A stretch of 6,167 nt of DNA, from positions 1 through 6,167 of the forward strand of contig JAHEDA010000150.1 of NCBI GenBank assembly GCA_024641445.1, in the 5' to 3' direction. Positions 1 to 5,933 of this stretch are shown here, piece after piece (positions within the stretch are counted from its first letter, which is position 1; each line of letters opens with the position of its first letter). The notes beneath the pieces are model-generated. The model had not been told where the DNA came from, ran no database searches, and saw only the letters and a list, made by a program, of their open reading frames with translations. This stretch comes from Gammaproteobacteria bacterium (GTDB lineage Bacteria > Pseudomonadota > Gammaproteobacteria > UBA6429 > Thiohalophilaceae). The position numbers and the translations under genes are program-made.

Positions 1-2
1 CC

Positions 3-212
3 CTGCAAGGGACATTGGGTAGCGATGCACACTGTGGAATCTATCCGCTGCGCCCCTCGGTTTGTCATGAACTGCAACCCGCCTGGCTCAATCAGCTTGC
101 CAGCCCACAGTGTGATAAGGCGCGCCTGCGACATGGCCTGCCACCACTGGAACCCGGCTGGTGGATAGACCCGCATGGACCGGGTGATGCCCCGGCGCCA
201 CGCGTGGCCTAA
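3..212 (+). CDS. YkgJ-family cysteine-cluster protein, C-terminal part (partial)
   Basis: The reading frame is open from the left edge and ends in TAA at 210-212, so only the last 69 residues are present and the start lies outside the window. The visible part opens with LQGTLG, followed by a Cys in HCGIYPLRPSVC, a second Cys at the end of that block, and a third in QCDKAR, then HGLPPLEPG. This spacing of single cysteines, with the IYPLRPSVC and CDKAR..HGLPPL signatures, is typical of the YkgJ/UPF0153 CxxxCxxCC family, proposed to bind a zinc ion or an Fe-S cluster. The N-terminal CxxCC part would be off-window. The biochemical role of the family is not established. The internal TTG at 15 is not a credible start because the homologous sequence continues upstream of it. 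The gap of 99 bp to rlmJ shows no clear promoter or terminator, so co-transcription is possible. Confidence 0.8.
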   Translation: MQGTLGSDAHCGIYPLRPSVCHELQPAWLNQLASPQCDKARLRHGLPPLEPGWWIDPHGPGDAPAPRVA

Positions 213-311
213 TGCCACGCCCAATTCCTGCCCGCCATTCTGGTCCCGCCATAGCGTTGAGTTATGCCGCCGTTACCGGCATCATGGCCGCCCTGACTCA
301 AGCGGTGCTGC

Positions 312-1154
312 ATGCTCAGTTATCGACACGCCTTTCATGCCGGAAACTTTGCCGATGTGGTCAAACACACCACCCTGGCGCTGACCCTTGCCGCCCTGCA
401 AAAAAAGGCCAAGGGCCTGTTCTATCTGGATACTCACGCCGCCGCCGGGCGCTACGACCTGGACAGCGAGCAGGCACAAAAGAACCGCGAGCATGACGGG
501 GGTATCGTTCGCCTCTGGGACCACCCCACGCCACCCGCCAGTTTAAGCAGCTACCTCGATGCGGTGCGCGCCCTTAATCCCAACGAACAGTTGCGCTACT
601 ACCCCGGCTCACCCCGTATCGCCCGGCATCTGTTACGACCGCAAGACCGAATGGCATTGTGTGAGTTACACAACCATGAAATAGAGCTATTGGCGCTGGA
701 ATTCGCGCAGGACAAGCAGGTCACCCTTCTCCACGACGATGGCTACAAGGCCCTATCCGTCTTGCTGCCCCCACCGGAACGGCGCGGCCTGGTGATGATC
801 GACCCCTCCTTCGAGCGCAAGGACGAACACGAACACCTGACCAAGGCCTTGCTCGCTGCCCTCCGCCGTTGGGAGACCGGCGTCTACCTGGTCTGGTTCC
901 CGCTGCACCGAGAGGGTTTCGCCCAGCGTCTGTATCAACCCCTTATCGCCAGTGGCATCCGCAAGGTATTGAGCTTTGAGCTGCACATCGACAGACCCAG
1001 CAGCCAACCCCACATGTTTGGCACGGGCATGTTGGTAATAAACCCACCCTGGCAGCTGGCCGAACAGTTACAATCCCTGGCCCCCTGGCTCTGGCAACAA
1101 CTCAGTCCAGCCGGGAAGGGACACCATTTAGTTCAATGGGTAGTACCGGAATAA
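312..1154 (+). CDS. rlmJ: 23S rRNA (adenine(2030)-N6)-methyltransferase RlmJ
   Basis: This is a complete 280-residue protein, the usual RlmJ length. RlmJ uses S-adenosylmethionine to methylate N6 of A2030 in 23S rRNA, acting in the cytoplasm on the rRNA before or during 50S assembly. The N-terminus MLSYRHAFHAGNFADV followed by KH (Lys18-His19) is the family hallmark and fixes the ATG at 312, although the sequence upstream (AGCGGTGCTGC) is only a poor Shine-Dalgarno site. FYLDTHAAAGRYDL (37-50) matches the SAM-binding motif I region. VMIDPSFE (161-168) aligns with the catalytic motif IV, DPPY in E. coli RlmJ, with Asp164 at the same residue number; here the second Pro is Ser and the Tyr is Phe. 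FPLHREGF (196-203) and FGTGMLVINPPW (236-247) match later conserved blocks. It stands 99 bp after the YkgJ-like gene and 92 bp before an unrelated orphan. The identification is secure. Confidence 0.96.
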   Translation: MLSYRHAFHAGNFADVVKHTTLALTLAALQKKAKGLFYLDTHAAAGRYDLDSEQAQKNREHDGGIVRLWDHPTPPASLSSYLDAVRALNPNEQLRYYPGSPRIARHLLRPQDRMALCELHNHEIELLALEFAQDKQVTLLHDDGYKALSVLLPPPERRGLVMIDPSFERKDEHEHLTKALLAALRRWETGVYLVWFPLHREGFAQRLYQPLIASGIRKVLSFELHIDRPSSQPHMFGTGMLVINPPWQLAEQLQSLAPWLWQQLSPAGKGHHLVQWVVPE

Positions 1155-1169
1155 GTCACGGATTGCCAC

Positions 1170-1197
1170 TGGACGTTAGGTAAAAAATCGCTATCAT
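1170..1197 (+). promoter_or_regulatory. candidate sigma70 promoter for the acidic-tailed protein gene
   Basis: TGGACG (1170-1175, 4 of 6 to TTGACA) and TATCAT (1192-1197, 5 of 6 to TATAAT) are separated by 16 bp. They lie in the 92-bp space after rlmJ, about 50 bp before the ATG at 1247. The fit is moderate and judged by eye only. Confidence 0.35.
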
Positions 1198-1246
1198 TCA
1201 CGCCTATACCCCAACCGGGGCAATCGAGTTTTGGGAATAAAGGGAC

Positions 1247-1678
1247 ATGAAGGACAAACACCTCTGGGTCGGCTATCTCACCCTGGCAAGCAAGAAAATA
1301 CTGGTCGCGAGCGATGACCGTGTGGACACGGGCAATCGTAAGACAATTTTTCTGTATAACCAGGAGCGCAACGAGCTGGTGGAGTACAGTCGTGAGATCA
1401 TCCAGGCCAAGTTGAAGGATGCACCGGCCGCAGACTACAACAGCGAAGAGATCGCTAACGCTTATCAAAAGGCCCTGCGCAAGGCCAAACCGAATTTGTA
1501 TCGTGTCGTGTTTGCCCCCTCTACCGGCGGCAGCGCCATTCCGGCCGAGAAGAAGAGCACCGCCGTGGCAGGTGCCGATGATAGTGATGGTGGCGTCATC
1601 GATACCGACGATGATATCGAGGTTAGTGATGATGAGAGCTCTGATGATGACGATGATTGGGGTAAAGACGAGGACTAG
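1247..1678 (+). CDS. hypothetical protein with Asp-rich acidic C-terminal tail
   Basis: I do not recognise this 143-residue protein. The ATG at 1247 is preceded by AAAGGGAC (core AAAGGG), a good although close Shine-Dalgarno site, and a candidate promoter lies further upstream. Residues 1-90 look like a compact domain: two predicted beta strands (LWVGYLTLASKKILVA, then KTIFLYNQE), a helix rich in charged residues around 41-58 and another at 66-80, and a final strand LYRVVFAP. Residues 91-110 form a small-residue linker. Residues 111-143 contain 16 Asp and 3 Glu against a single Lys, ending DDDDDWGKDED. There is no signal peptide and no membrane segment, so it is probably cytoplasmic. Tails of this kind occur in nucleic-acid mimics, in binders of basic partners such as ribosomal proteins, and in calcium-binding or halophilic proteins; none is shown here. 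The gene is convergent with the next one, 30 bp away. That it is a real gene is likely, from the start signals and the domain-like N-terminus. Confidence 0.75.
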   Translation: MKDKHLWVGYLTLASKKILVASDDRVDTGNRKTIFLYNQERNELVEYSREIIQAKLKDAPAADYNSEEIANAYQKALRKAKPNLYRVVFAPSTGGSAIPAEKKSTAVAGADDSDGGVIDTDDDIEVSDDESSDDDDDWGKDED

Positions 1679-1697
1679 GCCCCACCTTGGTGCCTAC

Positions 1698-1721
1698 GCG
1701 GGGACCCACTAAAGTCCCTGC
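1698..1721. terminator. weak hairpin between convergent genes, possible bidirectional terminator
   Basis: GCGGGGAC (1698-1705) pairs with GTCCCTGC (1714-1721) through eight pairs, one of them G-U on the plus-strand RNA, around an 8-nt loop. It lies where the plus-strand acidic-tail gene and the minus-strand receiver-like gene converge, and it overlaps the last codons of the latter. Neither side has a clear T-run, so intrinsic termination would be weak at best. Confidence 0.25.
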
Positions 1722-2092
1722 AGTGTCTCTTCCATCAAGATCGCATCGACCGGAGACACCAGTATCGCCTGTAACGTGAAAAGCGATGCCAGTTTATCCA
1801 CAAACGCACGTTCATCCTTCTCCACCAGCACGATCACCCTGGCCTGCGGCGCATACTTTTGCAGGCTATACAGAAAGACATCCAGGTTACTAATGTTCAC
1901 CCCGGCGTAGTTGTTACCGTAGCCGTAAAAAAACTCCGCCACCACCAGCGTCGGCCGCGACTGTTTCAGACCATTGATGGCCTTACGCACAGAGTCATAA
2001 CGCTGCTCTACCAAGCCGAGTCGACTATACAGGCTGGAGAAATTGGGGTGGGTCGGTGACTCAACAATCGAGAACAGGATCTTCTCAGCCAT
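1709..2092 (-). CDS. conserved-looking hypothetical protein, receiver-like fold lacking the phospho-Asp
   Basis: The 127-residue protein starting MAEKILFSIVE is of unknown function. I choose the ATG at 2092 because GGAA (plus-strand 2098-2101) sits 5 nt upstream of it, while the longer open frame begins only with a TTG that has no ribosome site. The pattern recalls a CheY-type receiver: a strand RPTLVVAEF (46-54) where a receiver would carry its phospho-acceptor Asp but here has Glu53; a helix ISNLDVFLYSLQKYAP (67-82); a strand ARVIVLVEKDE (84-94); a helix; then ILVSPVD (110-116) where receivers have Lys-Pro. The insert YGYGNNYAGVN (56-66) is distinctive. If this comparison is right, it would be a pseudo-receiver acting through protein contacts and not phosphorylation. 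This is inference from pattern, not from an alignment. The gene is divergent from purT and convergent with the acidic-tail gene, so it is transcribed alone. There is no signal peptide or membrane segment. Confidence 0.78.
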   Translation of the reverse strand: MAEKILFSIVESPTHPNFSSLYSRLGLVEQRYDSVRKAINGLKQSRPTLVVAEFFYGYGNNYAGVNISNLDVFLYSLQKYAPQARVIVLVEKDERAFVDKLASLFTLQAILVSPVDAILMEETLQGL

Positions 2093-2095
2093 AGT

Positions 2096-2101
2096 GTTTC
2101 C
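2096..2101 (-). promoter_or_regulatory. ribosome binding site deciding the start at 2092
   Basis: On the minus strand the sequence reads GGAAAC-ACT-ATG, placing the GGAA core 5 nt before the ATG. It supports the 127-residue form over the 17-residue longer frame, which opens with TTG and has no comparable site. Confidence 0.5.
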
Positions 2102-2153
2102 GCGGGTTGTTATATAGCCATACAATGACACACCATAACGCAAGATAAAGCCG

Positions 2154-2181
2154 TTTGCAGCCCACCTCGGTCACGTATAAT
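2154..2181 (+). promoter_or_regulatory. sigma70 promoter of purT
   Basis: TTTGCA (2154-2159, 4 of 6 to TTGACA), a 16-bp spacer and a perfect TATAAT (2176-2181) lie 32 bp before the purT ATG. Transcription would start near 2188, giving a short leader. An inverted repeat ATAAT-N6-ATTAT (2177-2192) overlaps the -10 element and the presumed start site, and could be an operator or chance. No good PurR-type box is visible. Confidence 0.65.
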
Positions 2182-2213
2182 AACCGCATTATCGTCAACA
2201 CGAGATCACCACC

Positions 2214-3416
2214 ATGACCCGCATCGGTACCCCACTCTCCCCCTCCGCCACCCGCGTCATGCTGCTCGGCAGTGGTGAACTGGGTAAGGAGGTCATCATC
2301 GCCCTGCAACGCCTGGGGGTGGAGGTCATTGCGGTCGATCGCTACCCCAATGCCCCCGGACATCAGGTGGCACATCGCTTCCATGCCATCAACATGGCCG
2401 ACCCCAAGACCCTGCGTGAACTGGTGGAGCGTGAACGCCCGGCACTCATCGTCCCCGAGATCGAGGCCATCGCCACCGATGAACTGGCGCGCATCGAGGC
2501 CGATGGCCTGGCCGAGGTCATCCCCACCGCACGCGCAACGCAACTCACCATGAACCGTGAAGGTATCCGTCGCCTCGCCGCCGAGGAATTGGGTGTATCC
2601 ACCTCGCGCTATGCCTTTGCCGAATCACTGCAGGAATTACAGGCGGCGATCGATGCAGGGATTGGCTACCCCTGCATCGTCAAACCAGTGATGTCATCCT
2701 CGGGCAAGGGGCAGTCCACCATCGAAGGCCCCGCCGATGTGCAAACCGCCTGGGACTACGCCAAGAGCGGTGGTCGCGTTGATCGTGGCCGCGTCATTGT
2801 CGAGGAGATGATCCAGTTCGATTATGAGATCACCCTGCTGACGGTGCGCGCACTGAATGAGAAGGGCGTGGTCGAGACCTATTTTTGCGACCCCATTGGC
2901 CACCGTCAGGTGAAGGGTGATTATGTCGAAAGCTGGCAGCCGCAGCCCATGAACATGTCCGCCCTGCAGGAATCGCAAGACATCGCCCGTGCCGTCACCG
3001 GTAGTCTGGGTGGTCGGGGCCTGTTTGGTGTCGAGTTGTTTGTGAAGGGTGAACAGGTCTGGTTCAGTGAGGTGAGCCCGCGCCCACATGATACCGGCAT
3101 GGTCACCATGACCACACAATGGCAGAATGAATTTGAACTGCATGCCCGCGCCATACTTGGACTGCCCGTCTCCACCGAACTGCGCAATCCCGGCGCCAGT
3201 GCGGTCATCTACGGTCAATTGGAGGAAAAGGGCATCGCGTTCGAGAATGTCGATGCGGCAATGCGCGTACCCCGCACCGAACTGCGCCTGTTCGGCAAAC
3301 CGGAGTCCTTCACCCGTCGCCGCATGGGCGTGGCGCTGGCCTATGGTGAGGATATCCATGAGTGTCGCGACCGCGCCAAACGCGCGGCCGCCTTGGTGAA
3401 ACCAGTAAAGGGATAA
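2214..3416 (+). CDS. purT: formate-dependent phosphoribosylglycinamide formyltransferase (GAR transformylase 2) PurT
   Basis: This is a complete 400-residue protein; E. coli PurT has 392. It makes formyl-GAR from GAR, formate and ATP through a formyl-phosphate intermediate. This is the third step of purine synthesis and serves as the folate-independent alternative to PurN. It is an ATP-grasp enzyme. The N-terminal substrate domain shows VMLLGSGELGKEV (15-27) and VPEIEAIATDE (80-90, Glu82 in the GAR site). LTMNREGIRRLAAEELGV (111-128) follows. The ATP-binding region has IVKPVMSSSGKGQ (155-167) and VIVEE (194-198). Metal ligands fall in GLFGVELFV (269-277) and FSEVSPRPHDTGM (284-296). RRRMGVALA (368-376) closes the nucleotide/phosphate site. 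All key residues I can place are present. The ATG at 2214 fits the family N-terminus (MTRIGTPLSPSATRVMLLGS); its ribosome site is weak (ACGAGA, 8 nt upstream). A strong promoter precedes it and a small gene follows 4 bp after the stop. Confidence 0.98.
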   Translation: MTRIGTPLSPSATRVMLLGSGELGKEVIIALQRLGVEVIAVDRYPNAPGHQVAHRFHAINMADPKTLRELVERERPALIVPEIEAIATDELARIEADGLAEVIPTARATQLTMNREGIRRLAAEELGVSTSRYAFAESLQELQAAIDAGIGYPCIVKPVMSSSGKGQSTIEGPADVQTAWDYAKSGGRVDRGRVIVEEMIQFDYEITLLTVRALNEKGVVETYFCDPIGHRQVKGDYVESWQPQPMNMSALQESQDIARAVTGSLGGRGLFGVELFVKGEQVWFSEVSPRPHDTGMVTMTTQWQNEFELHARAILGLPVSTELRNPGASAVIYGQLEEKGIAFENVDAAMRVPRTELRLFGKPESFTRRRMGVALAYGEDIHECRDRAKRAAALVKPVKG

Positions 3417-3420
3417 CAAC

Positions 3421-3648
3421 ATGAAAAGCAATCGCCTGATGATCCTACCGGCACACGACTATGATGCCATTCGCCTGGTGCGTATCCCGACGGATTACGA
3501 AGAGCACGAGGTGTTCCGTCACGTCACCGGCATCATTGCCCAGGTAGAGGAAGAGAATCCGGACTATGGTTGGGACGAGGTAGCCGCCGCCCTCGAAGAC
3601 CATGGCTTTGAGGTCGTTGAGTTTCTGCTGGGGCCAGCGCTGGATTAG
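3421..3648 (+). CDS. small acidic hypothetical protein translationally coupled to purT
   Basis: This is a 75-residue protein that I do not recognise. It begins 4 bp after the purT stop, and its Shine-Dalgarno sequence AAAGGGA (3407-3413) lies inside the last purT codons, 7 nt before the ATG. It is therefore almost certainly in the purT transcript and probably coupled to purT translation. The sequence reads as one compact domain: a strand region around DAIRLVRIP (15-23), a helix YEEHEVFRHVTGIIAQVEEE (26-45), a YGWDEVAAALEDHGF segment (49-63), and a final strand VVEFLLGP. Acidic residues clearly outnumber basic ones, and it has no cysteine, signal peptide or membrane segment, so it should be cytoplasmic. 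Position suggests, but does not prove, a link to purine synthesis or formate use. The coding frame is supported by the start signals and by balanced, protein-like composition. Confidence 0.75.
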   Translation: MKSNRLMILPAHDYDAIRLVRIPTDYEEHEVFRHVTGIIAQVEEENPDYGWDEVAAALEDHGFEVVEFLLGPALD

Positions 3649-3662
3649 ATTCTGATCAGAAT
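3649..3662. repeat. perfect 14-bp palindrome after the purT operon
   Basis: ATTCTGATCAGAAT begins at the base after the stop codon of the small gene and is self-complementary over all 14 bases, followed by TTTGTTATT. As RNA it would give only a 5-bp AT-rich stem with a GATC loop and no solid U-run, so it is a poor terminator. It could be a protein-binding site, and it contains a GATC (Dam-type) site at its centre. Confidence 0.4.
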
Positions 3663-3665
3663 TTG

Positions 3666-3866
3666 TTATTCGTAACTCAGTGCCTGTATGGGGTTCAGTA
3701 ACGCCGCCTTACGTGCGGGATAAATACCAAACACGAACCAGGTACCCGGCGAGAACAGAATGGCTGCAGAACCGTTCGACACCGTTGAGCCCCCTGCCAA
3801 TATCGACAGCGCCTGGAAACCGGTTGCACCTTTTGGGTGGCAGGATGCCAATGTAGCCCAAACCAA
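3666..3866 (-). pseudogene. C-terminal remnant of a MacB/FtsX-family ABC transporter permease
   Basis: The last 40 or so residues of this frame (3666-3791) read AGGSTVSNGSAAILFSP, GTWFVFGIYPARKAALLNP and IQALSYE before the stop. FGIYPARKAA.L.PI.AL.YE is the very characteristic C-terminal end of MacB-type permeases: the last membrane helix, then the cytoplasmic YPARxAAxxxPIxALRYE tail. Intact permeases of this type have about 400 residues or more. Here the frame is closed by a stop at 3888-3890, has only a TTG as a possible start, and upstream of about residue 26 the sequence no longer looks like the family. The helix itself is degraded (polar and Pro residues in SPGTW). I read this as a dead fragment left by a deletion or by an insertion next to it. 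It lies 49 bp downstream of the GT-C gene on the same strand and converges with the purT operon. Confidence 0.75.
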
Positions 3867-3915
3867 AAGACCTGGACTGGTACACCTCTAACGCTCGGCC
3901 TCGACAACTCTATTC

Positions 3916-5505
3916 CTACCTGTCCCTCACGATGGCGATATCGTGTGACTGGTAGACGCACAGATCCACCTTACAAGTATTATCCCCCAGCAGGGCATAA
4001 CGATATTTCACCGCGTTAGCCTTGTCAGGTACCACGTGCTCAACATATTGCTGGAACACCGTTAGATAGTAATTTATGTCAAACGCCATCTTTTGCCGTT
4101 CCTCTGGCAGGGTGGTGGCACTCTGATCCAGGCTTATCTCCCTCCACTTACCTGCACCCGCATCTTTGCGCAAGGCCTCACCCAGACTAACCAGACACGA
4201 CTGGCAGGGCATGAATTCTTTCCCATCAGTGATTTGTTTGCCCTGATAGATGTAGAAACCAACCACAATGTAGAGATTAAACACGGTTGTCGCCACCATC
4301 AGACGCGGCAGCCATCGGCCAACCCAGCCAAGCGGGTGTTTCTGCAACACGAATAGCGGCAATAAAAAAAGCAGTGGCAGGATCAAGATGGCATATCGCG
4401 TAGCGTAGTTATGCCCGGTAAGAAGAAACAGTATCAACGGCAGATATAGAAATATACCGGTAAAGGTCAGCATGGGCGACTGCCGTAGCGCGGCAAAGAG
4501 GGAAAAGCGCTGCTGTTTTAGCGCCGTATAAAAACTGCGCAGGTGGCTGCCCACATAAAATAACGCCAATACCGCCGAGGACAGACTAACCACCAGCAAC
4601 AGGCGATGGTCCCACATCAACCAGTCACCAAATTCGGCAAAGGCCTCGTAGCCATAACCCGCCCAGTTTCCCGTCATGTTCGACAGTGTCGTAATAGGAC
4701 CACTGATAACCTTGGCCACACTGAAGGAGAAGGGCGCATCCGCCGACAGCATCAGGTGTAGATTCTGCCAGCCGTGAGCGGCATCACCGATGAGATAGCG
4801 CACGTAAAAGGCGATACCCACCACTATCCCGGCGGCTAACCATGAATAGTTGAGCTCTCGCCAACGCAGGATAAACAGCAACAACAGTACCGGGGCGTAG
4901 AAGACACCGATCATATGGTATTGCGGGATTGCCGCCGCGAACACGCAGGCGAGAAAGACGGCCCGGCTCCGCTCGGTGCTCGCCACGCGCCAGCTTGCCA
5001 GAAAGAGTCCCGCCCCCAGCAGCACCATGGGATAGGGGTTCCAGGTACCCACCGAGTAATAAATGGCCCACGGCGCGGTGGCAAATAAAAAGGCGCCCAG
5101 CAGACTCATGCGTGGTGAAAAAAATTGACGTGCCAACCAGTACATAAAAATCGTTGCAGTGGAGGTCAGGCACATCATCCAGAAGGCAGCGCCCAAGAGG
5201 GTGTTGCCACCGAGTTTATAGAGAGCGACCCAGGTCCAGGTCCATAACAGCCCCGGCACCCGCCCCATACCAAAGGTAGGTTGCGCCAGATATTGCGCAT
5301 GCTCTTCCCCGGCAAGGTATTGCATACCATACTCATAGGCATTCAGCTCGTCACCATAACTAAAGAAATGGTAACCCTGACCAAACCACCAGGCGTGAAA
5401 ACGCAGGGCAAAACCTAGCAGGACAATAAATGCCAGCAACAGACGATGCTGCAGGCTGCGAGAATTCTCCAGGGTGACTAAAAATTCAGTGACAAATCGA
5501 CGCAT
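3916..5505 (-). CDS. multi-pass membrane glycosyltransferase, GT-C type (GT39/ArnT-like), probable third gene of a gtr-type cassette
   Basis: This 529-residue protein starts at the ATG at 5505, with AAGAG 7 nt upstream. About ten to twelve hydrophobic helices span residues 21-420, including 21-39, 84-99, 103-124, 133-150, 157-173, 181-215, 222-240, 300-320, 344-363, 369-386 and 400-420. The first periplasmic loop carries FSYGDELNAYEYG (48-60) with the acidic pair Asp52-Glu53. GT-C enzymes of the PMT/ArnT class have their catalytic or metal-binding acidic residue at this place. GHNYATRYAILILPLL (364-379) resembles the late conserved PMT-type helix. A soluble C-terminal part (421-529), predicted periplasmic, has CQSC (434-437) plus Cys511 and Cys516. 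Such enzymes take a sugar from a polyprenyl phosphate and transfer it to an acceptor in the periplasm. The preceding gtrB- and gtrA-like genes fit this. The sugar and the acceptor (O antigen, other glycan, or protein) cannot be read from the sequence. Confidence 0.85.
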   Translation of the reverse strand: MRRFVTEFLVTLENSRSLQHRLLLAFIVLLGFALRFHAWWFGQGYHFFSYGDELNAYEYGMQYLAGEEHAQYLAQPTFGMGRVPGLLWTWTWVALYKLGGNTLLGAAFWMMCLTSTATIFMYWLARQFFSPRMSLLGAFLFATAPWAIYYSVGTWNPYPMVLLGAGLFLASWRVASTERSRAVFLACVFAAAIPQYHMIGVFYAPVLLLLFILRWRELNYSWLAAGIVVGIAFYVRYLIGDAAHGWQNLHLMLSADAPFSFSVAKVISGPITTLSNMTGNWAGYGYEAFAEFGDWLMWDHRLLLVVSLSSAVLALFYVGSHLRSFYTALKQQRFSLFAALRQSPMLTFTGIFLYLPLILFLLTGHNYATRYAILILPLLFLLPLFVLQKHPLGWVGRWLPRLMVATTVFNLYIVVGFYIYQGKQITDGKEFMPCQSCLVSLGEALRKDAGAGKWREISLDQSATTLPEERQKMAFDINYYLTVFQQYVEHVVPDKANAVKYRYALLGDNTCKVDLCVYQSHDIAIVRDR

Positions 5506-5537
5506 GGTATGACTCTTTAATTAATTAAGCGTGAATA

Positions 5538-5933
5538 TCAGGCAAACGTCCACAACCTGCTCAGTAAGAAGTTAAACCCCAGGACCACACCGGTGGCGAT
5601 AAGCTGGGCGACAAGATAATACATACCTGCCTGCAAACCCGCGTGCATGAGCAGACTGTTTAAACCCGCGCCGAGCAGGGCCACGATCAAAAACTTTGTC
5701 ATCGCCTCACGATGTGGCTTGTCGCTGCGAAAGGTCAGGCGATAATTCAGAAAATAATTGATGACGGCCCCCACGGTGAATCCAACCGTCGTGGCGAAGA
5801 CCGGGTTGGCGCGAAATAGCTCTACCAGGGTCACCAGGGTCGAATAGTGCCCGACGGTGCCAATGGCGCCCACAATGGCGAAGGCCGTAAACTGTCGCCA
5901 TACCCGCACCGTCACTGCATCACTGCTTGTCAT
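5538..5933 (-). CDS. GtrA-family membrane protein (putative polyprenyl-phosphate-sugar flippase)
   Basis: This 131-residue protein has four hydrophobic helices at about 13-33, 40-60, 75-96 and 100-122. The two internal repeats each end in the family signature: NYFLNYRLTF after the second helix and NFLLSRLWTF at the C-terminus. These are diagnostic of GtrA/DPMS-flippase-like proteins, which are proposed to flip undecaprenyl-phosphate-linked sugar to the outer face of the inner membrane. I start it at the ATG at 5933 (MTSSDAV), which has GGGTGGGG just upstream. A further ATG at 5981 would add 16 unlikely residues, lies well inside the preceding gene and has no ribosome site. The gene overlaps the end of the upstream glycosyltransferase by 14 bp, which points to translational coupling, and is followed after 32 bp by the GT-C gene. 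Length and topology are normal for the family. Confidence 0.93.
   Translation of the reverse strand: MTSSDAVTVRVWRQFTAFAIVGAIGTVGHYSTLVTLVELFRANPVFATTVGFTVGAVINYFLNYRLTFRSDKPHREAMTKFLIVALLGAGLNSLLMHAGLQAGMYYLVAQLIATGVVLGFNFLLSRLWTFA

Noticed and set aside
264..282. Hairpin ATGCCG-N7-CGGCAT between the YkgJ-like gene and rlmJ as a terminator
   Set aside because: The stem is only 6 bp and is not followed by a T-run; more likely chance in GC-rich DNA.
1209..1220. CCCC-AACC-GGGG hairpin after rlmJ as its terminator
   Set aside because: A 4-bp stem is too short, and TTTT comes only 7 nt later; it also lies in the probable leader of the next gene.
1576..1675. GAT/GAC-rich low-complexity DNA as a microsatellite or non-coding repeat
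   Set aside because: The triplets mix GAT, GAC, GAG and AGT in one frame and stay in register with a well-started gene, so this is coding for the acidic tail.
2138..2160. Possible PurR-type operator (ACGCAA ... CGTTTGC) upstream of purT
   Set aside because: The half sites are too far apart for the 16-bp PurR box, and the best single 16-bp alignment matches only about 9 positions.
2694..3431. Long open frame of 245 codons on the minus strand opposite purT
   Set aside because: It is antisense to a very well conserved gene, its translation resembles no protein I know and is rich in His, Gly and Gln as expected for a shadow frame, and no ribosome site supports it.
3695..3961. 88-codon minus-strand frame overlapping the permease remnant and the GT-C end
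   Set aside because: It is in a different frame from both, is rich in Arg, Val and Cys without any recognisable motif, and overlaps two better supported features.
5824..5841. Tandem 9-bp repeat ACCAGGGTC x2
   Set aside because: It encodes TLV-TLV within a hydrophobic helix of the GtrA-like protein; only two copies, explained by codon repetition.
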